A stretch of 64,000 bases of DNA. Origin: Stenotrophomonas maltophilia (lineage in GTDB: Bacteria; Pseudomonadota; Gammaproteobacteria; Xanthomonadales; Xanthomonadaceae). Shown here piece by piece: positions 34,451 to 44,708 of the stretch. Position 1 is the first letter of the stretch, and each line of letters opens with the position of its first letter. A program made the translations under genes and the position numbers. The notes under the pieces were generated by a model. It made no database searches and had not been told where the DNA came from. It was given only the letters and a program-made list of their open reading frames with translations. The stretch lies in NCBI RefSeq assembly GCF_002205165.1, contig NZ_NIVS01000013.1, positions 62,001-126,000 of the forward strand, read 5' to 3'.

Positions 34451-37423
34451 TCACCCGATAGCGGTTCGATCGCGCCCTTCGCTCTTGGCCCGGTACAGCG
34501 CGCGGTCCGCGCGCTGGTAAAGCAGCATCGGGGTGCGATCGGCAGCGTCCAGCTCGACCAGACCGGCGCTGAAGGTGACCTTCAAGCCCGGAATGCCGGC
34601 CCAGTCCGGATGATCATGGAACAGCCCGCGCAGGCGCGCGCAGACCTGGGCCGCTTCATCCAGGCGGGTATCGTTGAGCAGCAGCGCGAACTCTTCGCCA
34701 CCGGTACGCGCCGGCATGTCCGAATCGCGGCAGGCCGACGCCAGCAGGCGCGCCACTTCCACCAGCACCACGTCGCCCACCGAATGGCTGTGGCGGTCGT
34801 TCACTTCCTTGAAGTGATCGATATCCAGCACCACCAGGCACAACGGGTGGTGGCTGCGCTGCGAGCGCGCGAAGTCACGCGCCAGCGCTTCATCGAAGGC
34901 ACGCCGGTTGGGTAGACCGGTGAGCGCGTCTTCGCGGGCCTGCCGCTCGAAGGCCTCGGCCTGCACCGCCAGACGGTCGGCCAGCTCGGTCTTTTCCTGA
35001 TTGAGTGCCTGCAGGTTGACCGTCTGTGTCTGCAGATCCAGCGTGGCCTCCTGCACCATCCGCGCCAGCCGCACGTTGCTGGCCTTGTAGCGGTTGATCA
35101 GATACCGGTACAGCGCCACCAGCCCGGCCAGCAACAGCAACGCGGCGATCAGTTGCACGCTGTGGCGCTGCCACAGGAACGGCTCCACCGTGAATTCCCA
35201 CACCGCTTCGCTGTCGCTCCAGGCGCCGCCTGGATGCGCGGCGGATACGTGCAGCGTGTAATCGCCCGGCGGCAGGCCGATGAACTCCACGCTGCGCTGC
35301 TGGCCGCGCTCGATCCAGCCTTTGTCCAGGCCATCCAGACGGGTGCGGTAGCGGATACGCTCGGAGAGCAGATAGCTCAGCCCGACGTAACTCACGCTCA
35401 GGCGGCGCCCGCCGGGAATGGAATTGTGGTCGCTGCCCTGCCAATGCAGGGGCGCACCGTCGACCTGCACGTTCTCGATCACCGCCGGCGGGGCCAGTCG
35501 CTCGCGGAAGCGCTGCAGGCGCAGCGGATCGACCGTGCTCAAACCACCGGCGGTCACCACCCAGAACGTGCCGTCCTGGCGGAGGATCGCCGACGGCCCG
35601 GAGCTGCCGTTGGCCTGCGAGTTGGCCATGCCGTCGATCTCGTTGTAATGCTCGACCTCCACCCGCGCCGCGCGCCCGTCAGCGACGGCATTGAGCATCG
35701 TCATGTCGGTGCGCAGCACGCCGCGGTTGCTGCTGATCCAGACGTTGCCGACCCGGTCGGGCACCAGCTGGAACACCGTATCCACCGGCATGCCCTGCTC
35801 CAGGCCGACCCGCGCCAGCGTGCCTTCCTGGTAGCGGTACAGGCCGCGGTCGGTGCTGATCCACATCGCATCGCCGATCTGCTGGAACCCGAACACGCTG
35901 CGGCCGCCGCCCAGGGTCTGCAGGTCGATGGCCTGCACCCGGTCACCGCGCAGCACCCGGATCCCCTCGATGGTGCCGATCCACAACGCACCATCACCGT
36001 CATGCGCCAGGGCGGTGATCAACCCGGTCGGCATGCCCGGGATCGCCGGTTGCTCGACCTTGCCGGCCTCGATGCGGATGACCCCTTTCTGGGTTCCGGC
36101 CCAGACCACCCCGTCGCGATCGATGCTGATCGCGCGGATGTTGCCGCCCGGCAGTCCTTCGGCGTTGCCGTAGTCGCGCAGGCGCTGGCCCTGTTCGTTG
36201 ATCCGGAAGATGCCATCGCCGAAGGTGCCCACCCACAGCGTGCCCTCCCGGTCCTGGGCCAGGCTCAGCACCGAGGGGCTCTTGCCGACGTTGTTGCGCA
36301 GTGGCACCGGGCTGAAGCGCCCCTGCGCGTCGCGCCGGTCCAGGCCGCTGGCGCTGCCGATCCAGAGCTGCCGCTGGCGATCCTCGAACACGGTGCGCAC
36401 GTAGTCGCCGCTGAGCCCGTCGCGCTCGGTGAAGCTGCTGAACAGCGTTTCGCGCAGGCGGTACAGGCCACCATTGGCGCCGACCCAGATACTGCCCTCG
36501 GCATCCTCACGCAGGCTGACCACGCGCCCCCCGGGCAACGACAGGCCCGGCGGCAATCGTTCCAGGCCATGCCGCGACAAGCGCAGCAGACCTTGATTCT
36601 CGGTCCCCAGCCAGAGGTCGCCATGCCGGTCCTGCAGCATCGCGGTGATATGGGTCACGCCGGGCAAGCGGTGCTGCAGCAGCGGTGCGCCATCCTGCAT
36701 GCGGTAGATGCGCTCGCCGGCCACCACCCACATCACCCCATCGGGCGCACGATACGGCCAGACCAGGCCGCGCCCGAGTCCCCAGCTGTCCGGCGCGCGG
36801 CGCAGCACGCCATCGGTGTCGCGCACGACCAGCCCGTCCAGCGTGCCGACCCAGACCCGGTCCTGCGCATCCACCACCAGCTTGGTGAAGCTCAGCGCCA
36901 TCGGCACGTCGGCCGGTGGCGTTTGGTAGTCGAAGGTCCCGTCCGGGCCGAGGCTGCCGATGCCCTTGCCTTCGTACAACAGCCACAGGCGCCCATGGCT
37001 GTCCATCTGCATCGCCTGGATCAGCACCTGCGGGGTATCGGGGCGATGCTCCCAGACATTCCATCGGCCGTCCGCGCCGCGCCGCGTCACATTGCCGCGC
37101 GAATCACTGATCCACAGCCCGCCACTGCGGTCCACCAGCAACGCGCCCACGCCGTTGTCGCGCAGCCCCGGCGTGGTGCTGCGGTCGAATACGGTGAAGT
37201 CCAGCCCGTTGTAGCGGACCAGGCCTTCCCAGGTGGCAAACCATAGATGCCCTTCGGGGGTCTGGGCGATGTCACGCAGGGAGTTGTGTGGCAGCCCGTT
37301 ACGCGAGGTCCAGACATCGATGGCGTAGTCGCGCAGCGGCGGCGGGCCGTCCTGGGCCGAGAGCGGCCACGGGAACGCGCACAGCAGCATCAGCCACAGC
37401 GCGGCCGCCTGCAGGCTCGGCAT
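34451..37423 (-). CDS. Two-propeller sensor diguanylate cyclase (Reg_prop-Y_Y_Y-GGDEF)
   Basis: This is a protein of about 990 residues. The signal peptide is MPSLQAAALWLMLLCAFPWPLSAQ (ATG 37423 chosen; ATG 37480 and GTG 37438 are upstream alternatives). About 14 Reg_prop repeats follow (pattern LWFATWEGLVRY, VWVGTLDGLVVR, LWIGTIEGIRVL), enough for two seven-bladed beta-propellers in the periplasm. Then come a Y_Y_Y domain, one TM helix (LIAALLLLAGLVALYRYLI), a coiled coil, and a cytoplasmic GGDEF domain. The active site GGEEF is intact, and the inhibitory RxxD (RDSD) lies five residues before it. It makes c-di-GMP in response to an unknown periplasmic ligand. Confidence 0.9.
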   Translation of the reverse strand: MPSLQAAALWLMLLCAFPWPLSAQDGPPPLRDYAIDVWTSRNGLPHNSLRDIAQTPEGHLWFATWEGLVRYNGLDFTVFDRSTTPGLRDNGVGALLVDRSGGLWISDSRGNVTRRGADGRWNVWEHRPDTPQVLIQAMQMDSHGRLWLLYEGKGIGSLGPDGTFDYQTPPADVPMALSFTKLVVDAQDRVWVGTLDGLVVRDTDGVLRRAPDSWGLGRGLVWPYRAPDGVMWVVAGERIYRMQDGAPLLQHRLPGVTHITAMLQDRHGDLWLGTENQGLLRLSRHGLERLPPGLSLPGGRVVSLREDAEGSIWVGANGGLYRLRETLFSSFTERDGLSGDYVRTVFEDRQRQLWIGSASGLDRRDAQGRFSPVPLRNNVGKSPSVLSLAQDREGTLWVGTFGDGIFRINEQGQRLRDYGNAEGLPGGNIRAISIDRDGVVWAGTQKGVIRIEAGKVEQPAIPGMPTGLITALAHDGDGALWIGTIEGIRVLRGDRVQAIDLQTLGGGRSVFGFQQIGDAMWISTDRGLYRYQEGTLARVGLEQGMPVDTVFQLVPDRVGNVWISSNRGVLRTDMTMLNAVADGRAARVEVEHYNEIDGMANSQANGSSGPSAILRQDGTFWVVTAGGLSTVDPLRLQRFRERLAPPAVIENVQVDGAPLHWQGSDHNSIPGGRRLSVSYVGLSYLLSERIRYRTRLDGLDKGWIERGQQRSVEFIGLPPGDYTLHVSAAHPGGAWSDSEAVWEFTVEPFLWQRHSVQLIAALLLLAGLVALYRYLINRYKASNVRLARMVQEATLDLQTQTVNLQALNQEKTELADRLAVQAEAFERQAREDALTGLPNRRAFDEALARDFARSQRSHHPLCLVVLDIDHFKEVNDRHSHSVGDVVLVEVARLLASACRDSDMPARTGGEEFALLLNDTRLDEAAQVCARLRGLFHDHPDWAGIPGLKVTFSAGLVELDAADRTPMLLYQRADRALYRAKSEGRDRTAIG

Positions 37424-37632
37424 GCGCGGGAACTTCACTTGTGCCGGCCGCCACCGGTTCCTGCCCCCCCGATCGCTCATCCGTGTGGATCAGCCTTGGG
37501 CAGGCGCCGTGCGCATGGGGGGAACGGCCGTGCACCAGCGCGGGGGCTGGCAGAGTCGTACGCTCTCATGGGGGAGACGCTGGAAAGAGATGCCCATAGT
37601 AGGCAAATCCTTGCGTTTTGGGGGAGCCGGCG

Positions 37633-39051
37633 TCAGCCCCCGCGCGGACCGGGCGCGGCGCGTGCCGGCGATGCCCACCGCACGATCGCTTCCAGCCCAC
37701 CCTGCGGATGGTTGCGCAGGTGCAGGCTCGCCCCGTCCTTCTCGGCCAGCGCGCGGGCGATGGTCAGCCCCAGCCCCGCCCCACCGGTCTGGCGCGAGCG
37801 CGAGGTTTCCAAGCGCACGAACGGATCAAACACGGCTTCCAGCTCGTCCTCGGCCAGGCCGGGGCCGCTGTCACGGATGCGGACCTCCACGTCCTGTCCG
37901 ACCTGCTTCACCCGCACCCGGGCGGTCTGGCCGTACATCACCGCGTTGTCGACCAGGTTGGAGAACAGGCGATGCATCGCCAGCGGCCGCAGCATCAGCA
38001 CCGCCCCGCTCGGCTGCTCGAAATGGACGTCGCCGCCCGCTTCGGCCGCGTCTTCCACAATGCTCTCCAGCAGCGAATCCAGATCCAGCGCGGCCCGCTG
38101 TTCGGCGCTCTCCGCGCTGCGCGCCAGCTCCAGGCCTTCGCGGATCAGCGCCTGCATCGCACCCAGGTCGCCGATCAGGCGCTCACGCAGGGCCTCGTCG
38201 GTGACGTTCTCCAGCCGCAGGCGCAGACGGGTCACCGGGGTCTGCAGGTCGTGGGTGATCGCGGCCAGCATCTGGGTCCGCTCACCGAGGTGGCGCTGCA
38301 GCCGCTTCTGCATGGCGTTGAACGCCTCGGCGGCGCGGCGGACCTCGAACGGGCCCGTCACCGGCATCGGCGCGCCCTGCAGGTCGTCGCCCAGCGCGGC
38401 GGCGGCATCGGCCAACCGCTGCAGCGGTGCGCTGGCCATCCTCGCCACGATGTAGGCCAGGATCGCGATCGCCACCACCAGCAGGGTCAGGAACAACGGG
38501 TCCACCGCGAGCGCACCGTTGTGCGCGACGGCCGGGGAATCCAGCGCCAGCCGCAGCGGCGTGCCATCGGTCAGCTGCAGAGTCACCACGCGGCACTTGG
38601 GCGGGATGAAGGCCGGGTCACGCTCACGCGGCGGATGCCGCATCTTTTCCTTGTCGCGCGGGGGCGGCGGCAGCAGTTCCGGCAGCCGCGGCAGGCACGA
38701 GCGGAACGAAGTGAAGGCGACCTGGCTGCTCGCCACCGGACCCGGCCGGTCGTCCAGGATTTCCATCAACGCCGCATCCGGCCGGCCGATGCGCGCGCCC
38801 TCGGGAAGCTGACGCACACTTGGTCCGCCACTGGTGAGCAGACGCTGGCGCAGTTCCGGATTGCCATCGAGCAGGTTCACGAAGCCCTGCAGGCGGTCGG
38901 CGATGCGGTTGAGATTCTGCCGTTCGAATTCCTGCTGGCGCTTGGTGCTGGCCAGCATGGTCGCACCGATCGCGGCCACGCTCATCCCCAGCAGCAGGAT
39001 GACGAACAGCCGCCCCACCATCGAGGAAAAGAAGCGGCGCAGGCGGTTCAT
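37633..39051 (-). CDS. EnvZ-like sensor histidine kinase
   Basis: This is a 472-residue membrane kinase. TM1 is about residues 12-34, a periplasmic domain of about 140 residues contains a Pro/Arg-rich stretch (LLPPPPRDKEKMRHPPRE), and TM2 is about 185-207. HAMP, HisKA (H-box AAITHDLQTPVTRL), N-box NLVDNAVMYG, G1 DSGPGL and G2 GGAGLGLTIA follow. It is translated with the upstream response regulator (ATGA overlap) and lies divergent from macA-macB-OMF, which the pair may control. The sensed signal is unknown. Confidence 0.9.
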   Translation of the reverse strand: MNRLRRFFSSMVGRLFVILLLGMSVAAIGATMLASTKRQQEFERQNLNRIADRLQGFVNLLDGNPELRQRLLTSGGPSVRQLPEGARIGRPDAALMEILDDRPGPVASSQVAFTSFRSCLPRLPELLPPPPRDKEKMRHPPRERDPAFIPPKCRVVTLQLTDGTPLRLALDSPAVAHNGALAVDPLFLTLLVVAIAILAYIVARMASAPLQRLADAAAALGDDLQGAPMPVTGPFEVRRAAEAFNAMQKRLQRHLGERTQMLAAITHDLQTPVTRLRLRLENVTDEALRERLIGDLGAMQALIREGLELARSAESAEQRAALDLDSLLESIVEDAAEAGGDVHFEQPSGAVLMLRPLAMHRLFSNLVDNAVMYGQTARVRVKQVGQDVEVRIRDSGPGLAEDELEAVFDPFVRLETSRSRQTGGAGLGLTIARALAEKDGASLHLRNHPQGGLEAIVRWASPARAAPGPRGG

Positions 39052-39776
39052 TCCAGGGTGACCGCCGCCGCAAGCACATACCCTTCGTTGCGCACGGTCT
39101 TGATCAGGCCATCGCTGCCGCCGTCATCGGCCAGCTTGTTGCGCAGGCGGCTGACCTGCAGATCGATGGCGCGGTCCTGCGATTCGTAATTGCGACCGCT
39201 GCTCAACGACACCAGCTGTTCGCGCGACAACACTTTGTTGGCATGCCCCACGAACACCCGCAGCAGGCGGAACTCGGCGCCCGACAACACCACCACGCGC
39301 CCATCAGGATCGACCAGGTGGCGATGCTCCAGATCGAAGATCCAGCTGGAGAAGCGCGCACGGCGGATCGCCAGCGGTTCCAGGTTGGCCGGCAGGGCTT
39401 CGGTGCGGCGCAGCACATTGCGGATGCGTGCGAGCAGTTCGCGCGGCTCGAACGGCTTGGCCAGATAATCGTCTGCGCCCATCTCCAGACCCAGCACGCG
39501 GTCGATCGGCTCGCTGCGCGCGGTCAACATGATCACCGGCGTACTCGAGCGCGCGCGCAGGTCGCGGCACAGGGTCAGGCCGTCCTCGCGTGGCAGGTTG
39601 AGGTCGAGCACGATCAGGTCCACGTGCTCGCGCTCCAGCAGCTGGCGCATGCCCTGGCCATCGGCGGCGGTGCTCACCAGGTAACCGGCGCGACCGAGCT
39701 GCTCGGCGAGCAGCTGGCGGATATCGTTGTCGTCATCGACGATCAGCAGTCTATGCATGCTGTTGGCAGTCTCCAT
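39048..39776 (-). CDS. OmpR-family response regulator
   Basis: This is a 242-residue regulator. The receiver domain (about 7-120) has acidic residues in LLIVDDDND, the phosphorylated Asp in LIVLDLNLPREDG, the Thr in VIMLTAR and the Lys in DYLAKPFEPREL. A winged-helix OmpR DNA-binding domain (about 140-240) ends in LIKTVRNEGYVLAA. ATG 39776 is taken; ATG 39758 would remove six residues. It is the first gene of an RR-kinase operon, about 160 bp divergent from macA. Confidence 0.92.
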   Translation of the reverse strand: METANSMHRLLIVDDDNDIRQLLAEQLGRAGYLVSTAADGQGMRQLLEREHVDLIVLDLNLPREDGLTLCRDLRARSSTPVIMLTARSEPIDRVLGLEMGADDYLAKPFEPRELLARIRNVLRRTEALPANLEPLAIRRARFSSWIFDLEHRHLVDPDGRVVVLSGAEFRLLRVFVGHANKVLSREQLVSLSSGRNYESQDRAIDLQVSRLRNKLADDGGSDGLIKTVRNEGYVLAAAVTLE

Positions 39777-39933
39777 GCGGCGATCATCCCCTGTCGGGAG
39801 CTGAACCGCATCTCCTGGTTTACGTACGTCTGTTTCAAAGGGTGATGCAGATACATAACGAAATGCGCTGTGCACCGCAGGGATACATCTTGGTACACGG
39901 CGAGTGTTGAGCCGGCGGTGAACGATCTTCACA

Positions 39934-41217
39934 ATGCTGACAACGCCGATGCAACGGCCAGCCGAGTTGACGATCATCGTGAAGCCCCGTTTGCCCAGAA
40001 CCCGCCGTGCTCGCCTCCTGCTGTTGCTCGTGGTCCTCGCCCTGATTGCCGCGATTGTGGCATGGATGCTGCGCAAGCCCGCTGCCCCTGCCCTGGCCAC
40101 GTCACCCGTCAGCCGCGGCGATATCGAACAGACCGTGGAAGCCACCGGCGTGATCGATGCCTACAAGCTGGTCAGCGTCGGTGCGCAGGCCTCCGGCCAG
40201 ATCAAATCGCTGAAGGTCCAGCTCGGCGATACCGTCAAGGAAGGCGACCTGATCGCCGAGATCGACGCCACCACCCAGCAGAACCAGGTGCTCAACGCCC
40301 AGGCCTCGCTGGACCAGGTCAAGGCGCAGCGCGCGGTGCAGCAGGCCAGCCTGCGCGAAGCCGAGCTCGAGTTCGCGCGCCAGCAGCAGATGCTGGCCGC
40401 CGAGGCCACCTCGCGTGCCGAGTTCGACGCGGCCGATGCCAAGCTCAAGACCGCGCGCGCCCAGATCCAGTCCTTCGATGCACAGATCAAGGGCCGCGAA
40501 ACCGAGCTCGGCACCGCCCGCGCCAACCTGGCCTACACCCGCATCACCGCGCCGATGGACGGCACCGTGGTCGCCGTGGTCGCCGAAGAAGGCCGCACCG
40601 TCAACGCCAACCAGACCGCGCCGACCATCGTGATGCTGGCCCGTCTGGACCTGGTCACGGTCAATGCGGAAGTCTCCGAAGCGGACGTGGTCAAGATCAA
40701 GGCCGGCATGCCGGTGTACTTCACCACGCTGGGCGAGCCGGACCGCAAATTCCACGCCACGCTGCGGCAGATCAACCCGGCTCCCTCCTCGATCTCGAGC
40801 GACAGCTCGGGCAGCTCCGGTTCCTCCGGTTCCAGTTCCAGCACCGCGGTGTATTACAACGCCCTGTTCGACGTGGAAAACCCGGACGGCACGCTGCGCA
40901 TCGACATGACCGCCCAGGTCTCGGTGATGCTCAAGCAGGCCAAGGACGTGCTGATCATCCCGGCGGTCGCGCTCGGGCCGAAGTCCCGCGACGGGCAGTA
41001 CATGGTGCGCGTGGCCGATGCCGATGGCATGCCGGCGCCGCGCAAGGTCAAGATCGGCATCAACAACGGCGCCAATGCCGAAGTGCTGTCCGGCCTTGCC
41101 GAAGGCGACAAGGTCATCGTTGGTGAAGGCGGCGGCGCACAGGGAGCCGGTGCCGGCAACCGCGGCGGCAGCAGCGTGCGGATCAGCGGCCCGGGCATGG
41201 GCGGGCCGCGCCGATGA
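39934..41217 (+). CDS. macA: MacA periplasmic adaptor of the MacAB efflux pump
   Basis: This is a 427-residue membrane-fusion protein. One N-terminal membrane anchor ([19 protein letters not shown], about 28-46) is followed by the barrel-sandwich ([28 protein letters not shown]), an alpha-hairpin, and beta-barrel domains. About residues 284-304 are a Ser/Gly-rich insertion, unusual for MacA. The start is ambiguous between ATG 39934 and ATG 39949. The ATGA overlap with macB marks an operon. Its role is to link the ATPase MacB to the outer-membrane channel encoded third. Confidence 0.88.
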   Translation: MLTTPMQRPAELTIIVKPRLPRTRRARLLLLLVVLALIAAIVAWMLRKPAAPALATSPVSRGDIEQTVEATGVIDAYKLVSVGAQASGQIKSLKVQLGDTVKEGDLIAEIDATTQQNQVLNAQASLDQVKAQRAVQQASLREAELEFARQQQMLAAEATSRAEFDAADAKLKTARAQIQSFDAQIKGRETELGTARANLAYTRITAPMDGTVVAVVAEEGRTVNANQTAPTIVMLARLDLVTVNAEVSEADVVKIKAGMPVYFTTLGEPDRKFHATLRQINPAPSSISSDSSGSSGSSGSSSSTAVYYNALFDVENPDGTLRIDMTAQVSVMLKQAKDVLIIPAVALGPKSRDGQYMVRVADADGMPAPRKVKIGINNGANAEVLSGLAEGDKVIVGEGGGAQGAGAGNRGGSSVRISGPGMGGPRR

Positions 41218-43184
41218 GCAGCGCCCCGACCGGCACGCCGCTGCTGCGGCTGCGCGACCTGCGCCGCGAGTTTCCGGCGGGCGAGGAGACCATCGCGGTG
41301 CTGCGCGACGTCAACCTGGACATCGCCGCTGGCGAGATGGTGGCCATCGTCGGCCAGTCCGGTTCGGGCAAGTCCACGCTGATGAACATCCTCGGTTGCC
41401 TGGACCGGCCCACGCGCGGCAGTTACCAGGTGGCCGGCCGCGAGACCGGCCGCATGGAACCGGACGAACTGGCCGAACTGCGCCGCGAGCATTTCGGCTT
41501 CATCTTCCAGCGCTACCACCTGCTCGGCGATCTGGATGCGCGCGGCAATGTCGCCGTGCCGGCCGTGTACGCCGGCAGCCCCGGCCCGGTGCGCACCGCG
41601 CGTGCCGAAGAACTGCTGCAGCGCCTCGGCCTGGGCGACCGCATGAACCACAAGCCCGGCCAGCTCTCCGGTGGGCAGCAGCAGCGCGTGTCGATCGCCC
41701 GGGCGCTGATGAACGGTGGCGAGGTGATCCTCGCCGATGAGCCGACCGGCGCACTGGACACCCGATCCGGCGAAGAAGTGATGGGCATCCTTGGCGAGCT
41801 GCACGCCGAAGGGCACACCATCATCATCGTCACCCACGACATGAGCGTGGCCGAGCACGCCCAGCGCATCATCGAAATCCGCGATGGCGAGATCATCGCC
41901 GACCGCACCAATCCCAATGCGCCCAGCTACCGCGCGCAGCGCCAGCCAACCGTCGCTGCGGGCAAAGGCCACAGCTGGCGGGCGGCGCGCGACCGCTTCA
42001 CCGAAGCGTTCCGCATGGCGCTGCTGGCGATGAACGCCCACCGCCTGCGTACCTTCCTGACCATGCTCGGCATCATCATCGGCATCGCCTCGGTGGTCTC
42101 GGTGGTGGCGATGGGCAACGGCTCCCAGCAGCAGATCCTGCAGAACATCAGCGCACTGGGCACCAATACGATCGATGTGTATCCCGGGCGCGGTTTCGGC
42201 GACATGCGCTCGGCCCGCGTGCAGACGCTCAAGGCCAGCGATGCCGATGCGCTGGGCAGGCAGAGCTACATCGACAGCGCCACACCCAGCGTGTCCTCCT
42301 CGGTGACCGCGCGCTACCGCAACCAATCGGCCACCGCACAGGTCAATGGCGTGGGCGAGCAGTTCTTCCGGGTCAAGGGCGTGACCCTGATCGCCGGCAG
42401 CTTCTTCGATGCCGATGCGGTGCGCAGCCTGGCCCAGGTGGCGATCATCGATGAGAACACCCGCACCCAGTTCTTCCCCAATGGCGAGGATCCGATCGGC
42501 CAGGTGATCCTGCTCGGCAACGTGCCGGTGCGCGTGGTCGGCGTGGCGCAGCGGCAGAGCTTCGGCTTCGGCGGCAGCACCAGCCTGAGCGTGTGGGTGC
42601 CGTACACCACGGTGATGTCACGCATGCTCGGCCAGAGCCACGTCTCCAGCATCACAGTGCGCGTGGACGACGCCACCCCGATGGATGCCGCGCAGGCCGC
42701 GATTTCCAAGCTGCTGATCATGCGCCACGGCACCGAGGATTTCTTCCTCAGCAACAGCGCCGAGATCCGCCAGACCATCGAGCAGACCACGCGCACGATG
42801 ACCCTGTTGATCAGTGCCATCGCCGCGATCGCACTGCTGGTGGGCGGCATCGGCGTGATGAACATCATGCTGGTCTCGGTGACCGAGCGGACCCGCGAAA
42901 TCGGCGTGCGCATGGCCGTCGGCGCGCGGCAGAGCGACATCCGCCAGCAGTTCCTGATCGAGGCGGTGCTGGTCTGCCTGCTCGGCGGCCTGCTCGGGGT
43001 CGGCCTGTCGCTGGTGGTCGGCTGGCTGTTCGGCAAGTTCGCACCGGACTTCCAGATGCTGTTCTCGACCGCCTCCATCGTGGCCGCCTTTGCCTGCTCC
43101 AGCCTGATCGGCGTGGCGTTTGGTTTCCTGCCGGCCCGCAATGCCGCCCAACTTGATCCCGTGGAGGCGCTGGCGCGCGAATGA
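41214..43184 (+). CDS. macB: MacB ATP-binding/permease efflux protein
   Basis: This is a 656-residue fused ABC half-transporter. The N-terminal ATPase has Walker [11 protein letters not shown], signature [15 protein letters not shown] and Walker [15 protein letters not shown]1 follows at about 275-300 ([21 protein letters not shown]), then a large periplasmic domain and three C-terminal TMs ending PVEALARE. MacB drives export of macrolides, outer-membrane components or peptides by mechanotransmission. It overlaps both neighbours by four bases (ATGA), so the operon is tightly coupled. Confidence 0.95.
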   Translation: MSSAPTGTPLLRLRDLRREFPAGEETIAVLRDVNLDIAAGEMVAIVGQSGSGKSTLMNILGCLDRPTRGSYQVAGRETGRMEPDELAELRREHFGFIFQRYHLLGDLDARGNVAVPAVYAGSPGPVRTARAEELLQRLGLGDRMNHKPGQLSGGQQQRVSIARALMNGGEVILADEPTGALDTRSGEEVMGILGELHAEGHTIIIVTHDMSVAEHAQRIIEIRDGEIIADRTNPNAPSYRAQRQPTVAAGKGHSWRAARDRFTEAFRMALLAMNAHRLRTFLTMLGIIIGIASVVSVVAMGNGSQQQILQNISALGTNTIDVYPGRGFGDMRSARVQTLKASDADALGRQSYIDSATPSVSSSVTARYRNQSATAQVNGVGEQFFRVKGVTLIAGSFFDADAVRSLAQVAIIDENTRTQFFPNGEDPIGQVILLGNVPVRVVGVAQRQSFGFGGSTSLSVWVPYTTVMSRMLGQSHVSSITVRVDDATPMDAAQAAISKLLIMRHGTEDFFLSNSAEIRQTIEQTTRTMTLLISAIAAIALLVGGIGVMNIMLVSVTERTREIGVRMAVGARQSDIRQQFLIEAVLVCLLGGLLGVGLSLVVGWLFGKFAPDFQMLFSTASIVAAFACSSLIGVAFGFLPARNAAQLDPVEALARE

Positions 43185-44620
43185 AGATTTCTCCTGCTCT
43201 GTTGCACCCCGTGTCCCTGCGTCCGCTGGCCCTGGCCTGCGTGACCGCGCTGGCCTTGTCCGCCTGCGTCAGCACCGGCCGCTATCAGGTCGAGGCACCG
43301 GCGGTCCCGGCCACGTACGGCCGGGGCGATGCCACCTTGAACACCCCCACCGAGGCGGTAAGCGAACAGCCGCACGCAGCGACGGCAGATGTCCGCAGCG
43401 ATGCCTGGTGGACCCAGTTCGGCGACCCCGGCCTGGACCGCGTGATTGATCGCGCCCTGGCCGCCAACACCGATCTGGTCTCGGCCGGGCTGGCCGTACA
43501 GCGCGCGCGCCTGCAGGCCGGCCTGGCCGACAACGCGCTGTGGCCGCAGCCCTCGGGCAGCGTGAGCAGCAGCGGCAACCGCCCCATCGACCAGAGCGCG
43601 GACTGGAACCGCGGCAGCTCGGCCGGCGTGTCCCTGCAGTGGGAGATCGACCTGTGGGGGCGCCTGCGCACCCAGCGCGACATCGCCCAGTGGGAAGCCC
43701 AGGCCAACCAGGAAGACCTGCAGAACACCGCGCTGCTGGTGATCAGCGACGTGGCCACGCAGTACTGGACGCTGGCTTTCCTCAACCAGTCGATCAGCGC
43801 CGGCCAGGCCAACCTGGAGCGCCTTGAGCGCACCCGCGAGCTGGTCCAGGCGCGCTTCGACGCGGGGGCGGTCTCGCGGCTGGAAGTGCGCCAGGCCGCG
43901 CAGAGCCTGGAGGCACAGCGTGCCGCGCAGAGTGCGTTGGAGCAGCAACGCGTTGCCGCACGCAATGCGCTGACCGTACTGCTGGATGGGCAGCCGCTGG
44001 CCTTGGCCGACGAGCCACAACAGCTGCAGCGCGTGGCCAGCCCGGTGATCGCCGAAGGCCTGCCGGCCGATCTGCTCGGGCGCCGCCCGGACCTGCGCGC
44101 CGCCGAGCTGCGGCTGCGCAACAGCCTGAAGGCCATCAAGGTGACTGCCACCCAGTACTACCCGGCGCTGAGCCTGACCGGCAGTGTGGGCACCGGTGCC
44201 ACCTCGCTCTCGGACGTGCTGAAGAATCCGGTGGCCACCCTCGGCGCGGGCTTGTCGCTGCCGTTCCTCAACGTGCGCCAGGCGCAGTTGAATACCCGCC
44301 TGGCCGGCACGGATTATCAGATCGCGGCCAATGGGTTCCGCCGCACGCTGTACACCGCGCTGTCGGAAGTGGACAACGCGTTGTCGGCGCGCACGCAGTT
44401 CGCCACCCAGGTCGCGGCCTCGCAGGCGTCCTACGACGAGGCGGTGGAGATCGAGCGGATGTACGAGGTGCGCTACCGGGTCGGTGCCACCGACCTGCGC
44501 ACCTGGCTGGAAGCGCAGCAGACCCGGCGCGATGCCGAGCTGTCATTGGCGTCCGTGCGTCAACGGCAGTTGATCAACGATGTGACGTTGTTCAAGGCGC
44601 TGGGGGGAAGCGCGGGCTGA
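43181..44620 (+). CDS. Outer-membrane efflux lipoprotein (TolC/NodT family)
   Basis: This is a 479-residue OMF. The lipobox LSAC follows the signal [25 protein letters not shown]. It has two outer_efflux repeats with typical motifs: [68 protein letters not shown]. It is coupled to macB and probably forms the exit duct of this MacAB system. A GTAG-type repeat begins nine bases after its stop. Confidence 0.9.
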   Translation: MKISPALLHPVSLRPLALACVTALALSACVSTGRYQVEAPAVPATYGRGDATLNTPTEAVSEQPHAATADVRSDAWWTQFGDPGLDRVIDRALAANTDLVSAGLAVQRARLQAGLADNALWPQPSGSVSSSGNRPIDQSADWNRGSSAGVSLQWEIDLWGRLRTQRDIAQWEAQANQEDLQNTALLVISDVATQYWTLAFLNQSISAGQANLERLERTRELVQARFDAGAVSRLEVRQAAQSLEAQRAAQSALEQQRVAARNALTVLLDGQPLALADEPQQLQRVASPVIAEGLPADLLGRRPDLRAAELRLRNSLKAIKVTATQYYPALSLTGSVGTGATSLSDVLKNPVATLGAGLSLPFLNVRQAQLNTRLAGTDYQIAANGFRRTLYTALSEVDNALSARTQFATQVAASQASYDEAVEIERMYEVRYRVGATDLRTWLEAQQTRRDAELSLASVRQRQLINDVTLFKALGGSAG

Positions 44621-44628
44621 TGCCCGGC

Positions 44629-44693
44629 GTAGAGCCGACCGTTGATCGGCTGCGCTACGCGGCGGATGGCAGCCGACCAACGGTCGGCTCTAC
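44629..44693. repeat. SMAG-like GTAG repeat dimer
   Basis: The unit begins GTAGAGCCGACC and ends GGTCGGCTCTAC. Within it the two halves form separate short stems and also a long imperfect hairpin. It fills the gap between the convergent OMF and rlmB genes. The sequence AGCCGACCAACGGTCGGCTCTAC recurs almost exactly at 60175-60197. Confidence 0.8.
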
Positions 44694-44708
44694 CCGCAAG
44701 CGCGTGGC

